From Symbiodinium natans (lineage: Eukaryota > Sar > Dinophyceae > Suessiales > Symbiodiniaceae): 15,572 nucleotides of DNA. How positions within the stretch are numbered: the first letter of the stretch is position 1; each line of letters opens with the position of its first letter. Shown here one piece after another: positions 8,601 through 14,375 of this stretch. A model generated the notes under the pieces. It was not told the DNA's origin. It saw only the letters and a list, made by a program, of their open reading frames with translations, and did no database searches. Both the position numbers and the translations under genes were made by a program. The DNA lies in contig CAJNDS010001517.1 in assembly GCA_905221605.1 (NCBI GenBank), forward strand, positions 1 to 15,572. The letters run 5' to 3'.

Positions 8601-8910
8601 GGCGCCAGGTGGCTTCTACTCCTCGGAAGTGCTTGCGCAGGTACTGCAAACCAAAGCCATGGCTGCTTTTGGTCGTGTGAGGTGGCAAATGGACCTTCAA
8701 CCCGTCGTGAGCAAGCACGATCTGGAAGCAGCTGCCGGGGCGGTGCAGAACCGGGACAACGCACACTGGGTGGCATATCGATATTTCCATGAGAAGATCT
8801 TCAGGTTGGACTCCCTGGCTCGTATCCGCAGAGCAGAGCAGATACCGGAAGCCGTCTTCTTGGCGGAGCTCGCTCGACATCCCGCGACCGACTGCATCCG
8901 AGAGGTCTAG
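2689..8910 (+). CDS. Helitron-type Rep/PIF1 helicase transposase with C-terminal Josephin-like protease domain
   Basis: Intronless 2,073-aa rolling-circle transposase. The start is the first in-frame ATG, in strong context (GCCATGG); the frame upstream has only GTG after a stop. In order: Cys cluster C4, C7, C20, C25; seven 32-aa charged repeats (54-277); zinc-ribbon-like C327, C330, C350, C353 with a following segment like those ahead of Helitron Rep domains; FPHLFPTGTGG (544-554) and FFMTLS (656-661), both typical of the Helitron N-terminal domain; HUH motif PHAH with H811 and H813; a His/Cys cluster (H902, H904, C908, C916); nicking tyrosines Y986 and Y990 (YILGYTFK). The PIF1-family SF1B helicase follows: Walker A GPGGSGKS (1362-1369), Walker B DE (1447-1448), GDLYQLPP (1484-1491), HKSQ (1721-1724), GQAYVALSR (1744-1752). 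Then a C2HC finger (C1837, C1840, H1854, C1858), a Lys/Ala-rich likely nuclear-localisation stretch (1865-1881), and a Josephin-like domain (1919-2073) with Q1924, C1929, H2026 and D2041. All catalytic residues are present and there is no internal stop, so it may be active. Acts on DNA in the nucleus (family knowledge); the protease role is inferred. Confidence 0.93.
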   Translation: MAPCHRCGFGTRSGRGQGWCSNPQCRQAEKEECLAQKSAEKIVWQQQRAAQGAGSRGPLREENSRKAERRQLHEERARARAEEEAGGRGPLREEDSKEAERRQLREARARAKAEEEAGGRGPLREEDSKEAERRQLHEARARAKAEEEAGGRGPLREEDGKREERRQLREARARAKAEEEAGGRGPLREEDSKEGERRQLREARERAKAEEEAGGRGPLREEDGKREERRQLRDARARAKSEEEAGGRGPLREEDSKEAERRQLREARERAKAEEGVGGRGPRPIASEIQQQGYPFPDEDTLTQEQAQAHYLAFARSWSRFGLSRVCQKCQTLTPGRHCRTAKGSGQLLCRNCRENRTKVVLPIPAPIPEALQSLQPIEPHLLAMARISQVLLDKLPSGGPSAQWGRMYAVLMQDPCICDVLEGATLEEDGTVLVEGVDGMTASPARLEHLHAALQALKERHCLYQRSPAVDRALARMAAILANKTSAAAAVPTDPLAGTEANQEIEMTYLVPKQFQAPKADVQDLRKVRGSADLSDGMDAKFFPHLFPTGTGGWKNDNGSFSQYARKRLLSLDSRFEASTAYIMWLLEMQTKKRLSGNINVRIGNQRVPYGSSDYENGSRQVYAALRDMPGTQPYLYAKKGVALNMYEQLGAPNFFMTLSCHARQPALLLAAISARLLRLHPDRPQAELEQHAAEILFRYQNDKNFTWDGLSPNQLCNQQPAVVARQFMHQVSQLMWWLSSTRGPKVHLHEDADPQDGVEENDCEDVEDDAQAPATDFAGLHRRMRKERPPFKVLDYIIRIEWQKRGYPHAHILLWIEEWAKATQQPDKMAPDGEDSEQAAETPVPDWSDEEAMENFIPKCAEDLSDKYICTKSPNTWRQSHRVPPRDREVNAKLSAEVVHNHTPYCGMYSEGACRFGFPHDAEPRTRRRTSQEQYANSRWKSSLATRRVKGDSMMGQYNIRILRRWRASMDLQVICELTSASRYILGYTFKSEEDREAQRRMENILAILTSQSAGAGLDNQKIYKAAHAALQGRTTSTFEACHLLLGFPIIEFSRDNVWVQVGPPDTWTVWVPKHEEQVALQQPTDYRNKKMRQGGNLPVAHHWYREMQTTFGEHETTLPVEGREPVSCRFSEVTFLDFCAAFKYIGVQEPQPRRRPAIVGYQNFNPDEEAEAFYYSKLLLHLVWKEPGDWLLEQDAGSHAAAFQRIARDVRGHPDFLRSRCFPQLDGTVDAARKLQAVQATMYMKAKMHPANLRDGWANSKVAEENYKDSLQILEALKERYGGDIDFLAPDSVPTGAALNAFAPVEEGEESFEMLTVENPCPETTRQCQAMEHIVQSVLRQPNTKDTQNTQRLHMLLHGPGGSGKSVVVRAAAHVLRQSKKGCIIAAPTGVAAFNINGVTLHQCCLLPVVNQSHGKACDMPLPDRQKLATLRDIWSKVSVLFVDEMSFIPSWMLERLDQHLRLARDLQTLPFGGLHVIFAGDLYQLPPPSGLPAFASRLWLLFQLCELEGNQRAARDPAWAALLARVRVGQQTDADIEVLRNMVIKKGSKKRPAPKAVNLYATRQAVAESNRRYKEEHVLNTGEQLHDCPAVDTNVKTGVPLSPDAVWAEPENTGGLVGLLQVAIGLRVMLRYNIDVRDGLVNGACGTVEHIDTEKAGGEVERIWVSFEKNAGATWRAEHETSCVAISRRSATYLDRDGSKASRHQFPLVLAKAISIHKSQAATCKDGAHTRLDHTIFAEGQAYVALSRCPEQALCSLELFNPKALRFNANAEWALTKLKAQQADRDGPDLWKALFKPEQNKEFYERRLAEMGTPDWNRLKPDHGERIERPWCCALCGTEAPNTKAAIKAHKRKCPAKPPAKTNAKSKAKAKAKCKAKFVFMGLGKRAAESSCAAGSLAKMQRTGSRPDQDTPAGLYFEAQEQALCGMHALNMALGAAFFTEADMDNAVQVVLEEGGVERGEAAEDHAAPGGFYSSEVLAQVLQTKAMAAFGRVRWQMDLQPVVSKHDLEAAAGAVQNRDNAHWVAYRYFHEKIFRLDSLARIRRAEQIPEAVFLAELARHPATDCIREV
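2848..3519 (+). repeat. 96-bp in-frame tandem repeat, 7 copies, in the transposase N-terminus
   Basis: Exactly seven 96-bp units encode 32-residue repeats of the pattern GGRGPLREED, SKEAERRQLREA, RARAKAEEEA. The first copy is the most diverged (GSRGPLREEN). Units alternate between SKEAE and GKREE variants, which suggests higher-order duplication of pairs. Composition is almost entirely Arg, Glu, Ala, Lys and Gln, so each unit likely forms a charged helix or coiled coil punctuated by a Gly-Arg-Gly-Pro turn. Exact multiples of three keep the frame. The opposite strand is also open through this block because the unit lacks stops in several frames; that is a by-product. Confidence 0.95.
8443..8907 (+). 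other. Josephin-like cysteine protease domain at the transposase C-terminus
   Basis: Residues 1919-2073 of the transposase. YFEAQEQALCGMHALN carries a Gln five residues before the Cys (Q1924 and C1929), the same spacing as the oxyanion Gln and nucleophile of ataxin-3 (Q9 and C14). GGFYSSEVL (1975-1983) matches the conserved Josephin glycine-phenylalanine helix start. NAHWVAYRY supplies H2026, and FRLDSL supplies D2041, 15 residues later, the spacing of ataxin-3 H119 and N134; Asp at this position is found in other Josephins. Cys-to-His distance is 97 residues against 105. Known function of the family is cleavage of ubiquitin chains. The gene ends directly after the domain (CIREV). Confidence 0.82.
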
Positions 8911-9150
8911 CCGCGGCTGCCATCTCCTAACAATGTTGTGATGCCGCGAGGACACCTCTGGTGCTCCACGCCAACGTTTCACCCCCCCACAGACCAGCGT
9001 TCTCACGCGAGATCGCACAAGGCAAGGCAGAAACCAAGGCGCCAGCTCATGCTCATGTGATGGATGGATGTGTGGCAAGACTGGCGCCCCAGCAAACCTG
9101 AGCAACAACTGCGCCGCTCTTCTCTGCGGGCTCAAGATTAGAGTTACCCC
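8911..9150 (+). other. 3' flank of the Helitron gene with a small perfect inverted repeat
   Basis: GC-rich non-coding sequence. GGCGCCAG at 9038-9045 is exactly inverted as CTGGCGCC at 9081-9088, with 35 bases between. Helitrons end in a short hairpin followed closely by CTRR, but no CTRR sits about ten bases after this pair and the loop is too long, so I do not call a terminus. A smaller stem, CCGC and GCGG around TCTTCTCT, lies near 9115-9131. Composition changes to AT-rich at about 9150, so the element may end nearby. Confidence 0.4.
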
Positions 9151-9765
9151 AAACAAAAGACATGGTTTTCTTTCAGAAACCTATCCAAAAAGCGAGACGA
9201 GGTGTCGAAACAATCAAATCAATATCACCATGACAAGACGAAAGACAAGAATTACAAGCATTGGCTGTCAAGAACCAACATGCTCAACTTCTCCTGGCCC
9301 AGAACTGCAGACATGGACAGAAGACCACCAGACCTTCAAGCATCAGGTCCGTCTCTTCCACGGAGTTCAGAAAGGTTTTAATGAATTGTTATATCAAATG
9401 TTGCCGAAGAGACACCTCCAGCAACAAATCAAATTCTTTTTCTCCCCGAGAAGGCTCAAGAGATCGTGGGACCGAAAATATTGCCCTTTCCACCCCAAAT
9501 AGTCCGGACACAATATCCGATTTCATAGAACTGAAATCCTAATTTGCAAAAACAATACCAATATTAATTGAAATTCCTCTATATTCTCTGAAATTTCGAG
9601 GGGGTGAAATGAACCATTATCATTCTAAAGAATTGCAATCCAAAAAATTATTCAAATTACAAGATATGTAATTCAAATATTCGTGGAACCATATCAATTG
9701 TAATAATATATCGAAACTTCGAGGCTAACACCCACAGACAAGGGTCAACAAAGATTCGGGACATC
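9151..9765. other. AT-rich intergenic sequence, no gene recognised
   Basis: The sequence turns AT-rich, unlike everything before it. An ATG at 9230 opens a 90-codon frame to 9502 with no recognisable domain and no coding-like third-position bias, so I do not call it. No RNA gene or repeat is evident before about 9765. Confidence 0.5.
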
Positions 9766-10170
9766 AGGAGAATTATAATGAATACCCTCAAAAAGAACTC
9801 CCAGATCTTCAAGATTTTAATTCTGGAGGTTTTGATCAATTATCCAGAAGTCCCCAGATCTTCCAAATTTGAATTCTAAAGATTTTTGGAGGACTTATTC
9901 AGATATCCAGTATTTATCAAATCCTTCAAAATTTGAATTCCGAAAATTCCAGAGGTTTTGAATCGATATCCAAAGATCCCCAGGCCTTCTAAATTTGAAT
10001 CCTGGAGGACTGCAGGAGATTTTGATCAATTATCCAGAAATCCCCAGATCTTCCAAATTTGAAATCTAGAGTTTTGGGATCCATATCCAAAGATTCCCAG
10101 GCTTTCAAAATTTTAATTCTTGAGGTTTTGGGCCGATACAGACCTTCAAAATTTGAATTCTGGCGCAAGC
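9766..10170. repeat. Diverged AT-rich tandem repeat, roughly 60-70 bp, 6-7 copies
   Basis: Segments built as TATCCA-GA, then CCCCAGATCTTC, then AAATTTGAATTCT and a GGAGGTTTTG joint recur with many substitutions, with the AAATTTGAATT core near 9808, 9865, 9928, 9990, 10055, 10108 and 10148. The block beginning TTTTGATCAATTATCCAGAA near 9830 recurs nearly unchanged 190 bp later near 10020, so a trimer-sized higher-order unit may exist. The last copy runs straight into a poly-C block. Confidence 0.75.
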
Positions 10171-10342
10171 CCCCCCACCCCAGCCCCCCATCCCCCCCAG
10201 CCCCCCCAAGCCCAACCAACAAAAATGTAAAACATTGAAAGGCAAAAAACAAAACCCGGCAAAACCCCCCAAAACCCCCCAAAACCCGACAAAACCCCCC
10301 AAAACCCGACAAAACCCCCCAAAACTCCGGACACAAACCCTA
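10171..10342 (+). repeat. C-rich block and AAAACCC-type minisatellite (module 1, left part)
   Basis: Runs of C separated by A, AG or T (10171-10209) are followed by a short spacer, then GGCAAAAAACAAAACCCGGC and alternating CAAAACCCCCC and CAAAACCCGAC units to about 10325, ending in TCCGGACACAAACCC. The same order of parts recurs at 11046-11138 and, with a CCGGT variant, at 13543-13685. Confidence 0.85.
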
Positions 10343-10554
10343 TACAATTTCTATAAACCCTAAACCCTAAACCCTAAACCCTAAACCCTAAACCCTAAAC
10401 CCTAAACCCTAAACCCTAAACCCAAAACCCTAAACCCTAAACCCTAACCCCTAAACCTAAACCCTAAACCCTAAACCCTAAACCCTAAACCCTAAACCCT
10501 AAACCCTAAACGCTAAACCCTAAACCCTCAAGGCCAGAATAAATAGAAATTGTA
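10343..10554 (+). repeat. Interstitial CCCTAAA array bounded by 12-bp inverted repeats (module 1)
   Basis: A CCCTAAA array of about 24 copies, with a few variants, occupies 10358-10528. It is flanked on the left by TACAATTTCTAT (10343-10354) and on the right by its exact reverse complement ATAGAAATTGTA (10543-10554). This is plant/alveolate-type telomeric repeat in an internal position. A G-rich strand read toward the left (minus strand) runs into the CCGGACACAAACCC junction. Confidence 0.92.
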
Positions 10555-10624
10555 AGTGTTTCATTACGAGCAGCTCGTGCAATAATCCTTCATCCTTCAC
10601 AGTGCAAAAATATTCCCCTCTCAG
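10555..10624. other. Unique spacer
   Basis: A short non-repetitive AT-rich stretch between the telomere-like array and the C-rich minisatellite. Its first bases (AGTGTTTC) are shared with the spacer after module 2. Confidence 0.5.
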
Positions 10625-11040
10625 CCCACTTGCCCCTCCAGCCCCTCCAGCCCCTCCAGCCCCCTCCCGCCCCCTCAACCCCCAGCCCCTCCAGCCCCCA
10701 GCCCCTCCAGCCCCTCCAGCCCCTCCAGCCCCTCCAGCCCCTCCCAGCCCCTCCAGCCACTCCGGCCCCTCCGGCCCTTCCAGCCCCTCCAGCCCCTCCA
10801 GCCCCTCCAGCCCCTCCACCTCCACCTCCAGCCCTCCAGCCCCTCCAGCCCTCCACAGCCTCCAGCCCCCCTCCAGCCCCTCCAGCCCCTCCAGCCCCTC
10901 CAGCCCCTCCAGCCCCTCCAGCGGCTCCAGCCCCTCCAGCCCCTCCAGCCCCTCCAGCCAATCCAGCCAATCCAGCTCCAGCCCCTCCAGCCCCTACAGC
11001 CCCGCCAGCCCCTCCAGCCCCTCCCCCAGCCCCAGCCCCA
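10625..11040. repeat. 9-bp CCAGCCCCT minisatellite
   Basis: About 45 near-perfect copies of CCCCTCCAG. Variants include CCACCTCCA and CCGGCCCCT. The period is a multiple of three, so every frame on both strands that escapes a stop reads as a low-complexity Pro/Ser/Ala or Gly protein; these are not genes. The strong strand bias (C/T on plus, G/A on minus) makes triplex or quadruplex formation possible. Confidence 0.95.
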
Positions 11041-11138
11041 CAACCCCAAGGACAAAAGCAAAAAACAAAACCCGGCAAAACCCCCCAAAACCCCCCAAAA
11101 CCCCCCAAAACCCCCCAAAACCCCGGACACAAACCCTA
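11041..11138 (+). repeat. AAAACCC-type minisatellite (module 2, left part)
   Basis: Repeat of module 1: AAAAGCAAAAAACAAAACCC, then CAAAACCCCCC units, then CCGGACACAAACCC. It lacks the CCCGAC variants present in module 1. Confidence 0.88.
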
Positions 11139-11252
11139 TACAATTTCTATAAACCCTAAACCCTAAACCCTAAACCCTAAACCCTAAACCCTAAACCCTA
11201 AACCCTAAACCCTAAACCCTAAACCCTAAGGCCAGGATAAATAGAAATTGTA
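11139..11252 (+). repeat. Interstitial CCCTAAA array bounded by 12-bp inverted repeats (module 2)
   Basis: TACAATTTCTAT (11139-11150) and ATAGAAATTGTA (11241-11252) flank about eleven CCCTAAA copies. Both flanks and the AAGGCCAGRATAA right-hand joint match module 1, so 10230-10560 and 11050-11262 are a direct duplication with different array lengths. Confidence 0.92.
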
Positions 11253-11375
11253 GTGTTTCAATTTCAATTGCAAATTTCGACCCCAAAACATGCCCCCAAA
11301 CCCCCTACCCCACTGCCAGCCAACACACATTAGTACTTCGGGAGGGCTTCCAGAGGGGCATCCAAGGGCGCTTAG
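11253..11375. other. Unique spacer before the 65-bp satellite
   Basis: Non-repetitive sequence, partly C-rich. No gene seen. Confidence 0.5.
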
Positions 11376-12302
11376 GGGAACGCAAGGCTCCTTGGCTGCA
11401 TTCACGCAGGCCTTGATCACATCCCGACCCAATTAGGGAGGGGAACGCAAGGCTCCTTGGCTGCATTCACGCAGGCCTTGATCACATCCCGACCCAATTA
11501 GGGAGGGGAACGCAAGGCTCCTTGGCTGCATTCACGCAGGCCTTGATCACATCCCGACCCAATTAGGGAGGGCAACGCAAGGCTCCTTGGCTGCATTCAC
11601 AAAGGCCTTGATCACATCCCGACCCAATTAGGGAGGAGAACGCAAGGCTACTTGGCTGCATTCACGCAGGCCTTGATCACATCCCGACCCAATTAGGGAG
11701 GGGAACACGAGGCTCCTTGGCTGCATTCACGCAGGCCTTGATCACATCCCGACCCAATTAGGGAGGGGAACGCGAGGCTCCTTGGCTGCATTCACGCAGG
11801 CCGTGATCACATCCCGACAGGGAGGGGAACGCAAGGCTCCTTGGCTGCATTCACGCAGACCTCGATCACATCCCGACCCAATTAGGGAGGAACGCAAGGC
11901 TCCTTGGCCGCATTCACGCATGCCCTGATCACATCCCCACCCAATTAGGGAGGGGAACGCAAGGCTCCTTGGCTGCATTCACGCAGGCCTTGATCACATC
12001 CCGACCCAATTAGGGAGGGGAACGCAAGGCTCCTTGGCTGCATTCACGCAGGCCTTGATCACATCCCGACCCAATTAGGGAGGGGAACGCAGGGCTCCTT
12101 GGCTGCATTCACGCAGGCCTTGATCACATCCCGACCCAATTAGGGAGGGGAACGCAAGGCTCCTTGGCTGCATTCACGCAGGCCTTGATCACATCCCGAC
12201 CCAATTAGGGAGGAGAACGCAAGGCTACTTAGCTGCATTCACGCAGGCCTTGATCACATCCCGACCCAATTAGGGAGGGGAACACAAGGCTCCTTGGCTG
12301 CA
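11376..12302. repeat. 65-bp satellite, about 15 copies
   Basis: The unit GGGAACGCAAGGCTCCTTGG, then CTGCATTCACGCAGGCCTTG, then ATCACATCCCGACCCAATTA and GGGAG repeats every 65 bp with few changes. One copy near 11815 has lost part of the ACCCAATT stretch and its neighbours are slightly short. The last copy stops abruptly at CTTGGCTGCA, where a telomere-like array begins. Confidence 0.95.
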
Positions 12303-12357
12303 GGGTTTAAGGGTTTAAGGGTTTAAGGGTTTAAGGGTTTAAGGGTTTAAGGGTTTA
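12303..12357 (+). repeat. 8-bp telomere-variant array (GGGTTTAA)
   Basis: Seven GGGTTTAA units with an extra A relative to the TTTAGGG repeats elsewhere in the window. Orientation on the plus strand is G-rich, the reverse of the two CCCTAAA arrays before it. The array joins a truncated satellite unit on its left to a Josephin-tail fragment on its right, without spacer. Confidence 0.9.
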
Positions 12358-12444
12358 CCGCGCTCTCCGGAGCAGCTGGCAGACCAAGCCTTCTTGCACG
12401 ACCTCGCCCAATATCCCAACACATTTGCAATCCGAGAAGTCTAG
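12358..12444 (+). pseudogene. Fragment: last 27 codons of a related Josephin-bearing gene
   Basis: Read from 12361, the frame gives RSPEQLADQAFL, HDLAQYPNTF, AIREV and then TAG. The intact transposase ends RRAEQIPEAVFL, AELARHPATD, CIREV and then TAG. The two align without a gap and share the exact terminal IREV-stop. Sequence 5' of this point has been replaced by the telomere-like array, so the rest of the Josephin domain and the transposase are missing. It is not a recent copy of the gene at 2689-8910 because roughly half the residues differ. Confidence 0.82.
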
Positions 12445-12942
12445 GCCGGCAGGGAAGGGCTTCAACGCACGCAACCACCATGTCTGTAGAGGCAGCAAGA
12501 ATGCACAGCAACCCCCCACCGCCTGCCAGGTTCCGCGGCTGCCGAGGACACAACGTCCATGTCTCACCGCCTGCAGCAGGGTCTGCGCAGACCAAAGCTT
12601 AGGTCAGGACCACCAATGTACGCAAAAGAAGCAACGAGCTGGCGTGGAAGAACATCCAGCAAGCTTGTGTAATTCCTCACAGCAACACATCCACGACAAT
12701 CCATCCACGCAAAGTTCTTGGCTCAATAGAAGCGAACTCACAAAAAGCGAATCGAACATACATTCTTGTCATAGAAAAAGTCCTAGGTAAGGCCCCGAAA
12801 AGTCGTGTCTTGCATTTGCCAAATACTGAATACGAGTCAATATCTGCCCAAGAATTTGCAACCAGCAATTTAGAAAATCAGAACCCATGGCCCGCCAAAA
12901 CCCCGGACGCAAACCCTGTAAGACCTGGCTGTGTATGACCGT
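12445..12942. other. 3' flank of the Josephin fragment; no gene
   Basis: Sequence after the fragment's stop. Short blocks (CCGCGGCTGCC and GAGGACAC near 12534-12552) also occur just after the stop of the intact gene, so the 3' flank may be related, though weakly. TTCTTGGCTCAATAGAAG near 12715 again contains a TTGGCTCAA core. AAAACCCCGGACGCAAACCC at 12896-12915 is a variant of the junction found before each telomere-like array, here without an array after it. Confidence 0.45.
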
Positions 12943-13250
12943 ATTCGATGGGAGATGGTCTTGCAGTCCGTCCCCATGAAGGAAGCTATTCGATGGGAGA
13001 TGGTCTTGCAGCCGGTCACCACTAAGCACGAACTGGAAGCAGCCGCGGACCTAGCACGGGGCAGCTGACGTCCTGCAATTTCCCAACACATTCGATGGGA
13101 GATGGTCTTGCAGTCCCTCCCCATGAAGGAAGCTATTCGATGGGAGATGGTCTTGCAGCCGGTCACCACTAAGCACGAACTGGAAGCAGCCGCGGACCTA
13201 GCACCGGGGCAGCTGACATCCTGCAATTTCCCAACACATTCGCAATCCGA
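12943..13250 (+). pseudogene. Amplified internal pieces of a Josephin domain, two 147-bp units
   Basis: The frame starting at 12943 reads IRWEMVLQSVPMKEA then IRWEMVLQPVTTKHELEAAA. The second segment aligns with VRWQMDLQPVVSKHDLEAAA (residues 1992-2011) of the intact transposase. After that the part holding the catalytic His and Asp is deleted, and the sequence jumps to TTTCCCAACACATTC, which corresponds to the YPNTF of the fragment ending at 12444. IRWEM segments begin at 12943, 12988, 13090 and 13135: a 45-bp duplication nested in a 147-bp tandem duplication. Stops and frame changes rule out a functional product. Confidence 0.78.
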
Positions 13251-13722
13251 AACTTGGCACGAAAACAATGCGAACAATGCGAGAAACGAGAAAACCTAAA
13301 AAGCTTCAGTAGACAAGTCTCTCAAGCACCAACTTTGTTCGGGCTCTCCAACTGTTTTGCGCAAGGCCTCACCAAGCCTGGAAAGCCATATACAATTCTA
13401 CCCCATCTACCCACCCCCCCCAACCCCAAAACACCCGTCAAGGCCTGCAGCAAGGATCCCCCTTCCCCCCTCCCCCCTCCCGCCCCCCCGGCCCACCCCC
13501 TCCCCCCACCTCCCCCAAGCCTGGGAAGCCATCGCATTTTTGTTCAAAAGCAAAAGAAAAAACCGGTCAAAACCCGGTCAAAACCCGGTCAAAACCCGGT
13601 CAAAACCCGGTCAAAACCCCGTCAAAACCGGTCAAAACCCGGTCAAAACCGGTCAAAACTCGGTCAAAACCCCGGACACAAACCCTATACAATTTTCTAT
13701 AAACCCCTAAACCCTAAACCCT
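13024..13722 (+). repeat. Left arm of a large inverted repeat
   Basis: This arm matches the reverse complement of about 14872-15572 nearly base for base, with a few substitutions and small indels. It contains Josephin debris, a unique section (about 13250-13420), a C-rich block (about 13420-13530), a CAAAACCCGGT minisatellite and the junction into CCCTAAA. Confidence 0.93.
13556..13675. repeat. CAAAACCCGGT minisatellite (module 3, left part)
   Basis: About eleven short units of TCAAAACCCGG, some lacking one C, end in CCCCGGACACAAACCC. This is the same arrangement as modules 1 and 2 but with GGT in place of CCC or GAC. On the other palindrome arm the same array is inverted at about 14913-15035. 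Confidence 0.92.
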
Positions 13723-13765
13723 AAAACCCTAAACCACTAAACCCTAACCCCTAACCCAAACCCTG
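13676..13765 (+). repeat. Short degenerate CCCTAAA array (module 3)
   Basis: GGACACAAACCCTATACAAT leads into a TTTTCTATAAA variant of the junction (one extra T), then about nine imperfect CCCTAAA units. The array breaks down into CCCCTAACCC and then a G-run, so no right-hand inverted 12-mer is present. Confidence 0.85.
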
Positions 13766-13999
13766 GGGGGGTGTGGGGGGGGGGGTGGGGGTTTGGGGGG
13801 GGGGTGGGGGGGGGGTTGGGGGGGGGTGGGGGGGGGGGTTGGGGGGGTTTTGGGGGTGTTAGGTGGGGGGGGGGGTGGTGGGGGTGGTGGTGTGGGAGTG
13901 GGGGGGGGTGTGGGTTGGGTTGGGGGGGTGGGGGTTGGGGGGCGGGGGGGTGGGGGGGTGGGGGGGGTTGGGGGGGGGTGGGGGGGGGGGTGGGGGGGG
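13766..13999 (+). repeat. Extreme G-rich tract
   Basis: About 230 bases consisting almost only of G and T on the plus strand, with G-runs commonly of 4-10 bases separated by T, TT or TGT. It sits immediately before the foldback array. Many overlapping intramolecular quadruplexes are possible. Open frames through it (poly-Gly on one strand, poly-Pro on the other) are compositional. Confidence 0.9.
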
Positions 14000-14211
14000 G
14001 AAAAAGCCGTGGCCATTGGCAAAAAAGCCGTGGCCATTGGCAAAACAAGCCGTGGCCATTGGCAAAAAAGCCGTGGCCATTGGCAAAAAAGCCGTGGCCA
14101 TTGGCAAAAAAGCCGTGGCCATTGGCAACTTTCCCGTGGCCATTGGCAAATGCCACTTGCCAATGGCCACGGCTTTTTTGCCAATGGCCACGTTCCCCAT
14201 TAAGGTTGGGG
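14000..14211. repeat. GTGGCCATTGGCAAAAAAGCC array and first foldback unit
   Basis: A 21-bp unit, AAAAAAGCCGTGGCCATTGG plus C, is repeated about seven times directly, then reverses orientation near 14155 and ends in GTTCCCCATTAAGGTTGGG. Because both orientations are present, the segment can fold on itself. Length is a multiple of three, so it reads as repetitive GHWQKSR or KKPWPLA peptides; these are not genes. Confidence 0.9.
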
Positions 14212-14265
14212 CCCAACCTTAATGGGGAACGTGGCCATTGGCAAAAAAGCCGTGGCCATTGGCAA
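14157..14265. repeat. Near-perfect palindrome with 54-bp arms
   Basis: 14157-14210 is exactly the reverse complement of 14212-14265, with a single G at the centre (14211). The arms contain two copies of the CCAATGGCCACG element and the CCCCATTAAGGTTGGG tip. It could extrude as a cruciform. It forms the back-to-back joint between two foldback units. Confidence 0.93.
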
Positions 14266-14334
14266 AAAGCCCGAAAAGTTGCCAATGGCCACGGCTTTTT
14301 TGCCAATGGCCACGTTCCCCATAAAGGTTGGGGG
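14212..14334. repeat. Foldback element, about 122 bp
   Basis: Begins CCCAACCTTAATGGGGAACG and ends with its near reverse complement CGTTCCCCATAAAGGTTGGG, with an inner pair of TTGGCAAAAAAGCCGTGGCC elements and a loop of about 15 bases (AAAGCCCGAAAAG). The size, terminal inverted repeats and lack of coding fit a small foldback or MITE-like element; I see no clear target-site duplication. Confidence 0.78.
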
Positions 14335-14375
14335 GGTATTTTGTGCGAATTGGGTTTGAAAAACCCATTTTGGCG

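Noticed and set aside
9038-9088. Helitron 3' terminal hairpin
   Set aside because: The stem is perfect but the loop is 35 bases and no CTRR follows within the usual distance, so it does not meet the signature.
10602-11166. Pro/Ser/Ala-rich plus-strand and Gly-rich minus-strand proteins
   Set aside because: Pure products of the 9-bp CCAGCCCCT minisatellite and flanking CCCTAAA repeats.
13254-13724. A 156-residue frame beginning MARKQCEQCEKREN, also present inverted at 14884-15342
   Set aside because: It starts in Josephin debris and continues through C-rich and CAAAACCCGGT repeats into telomere-like sequence; no domain and no sign of selection.
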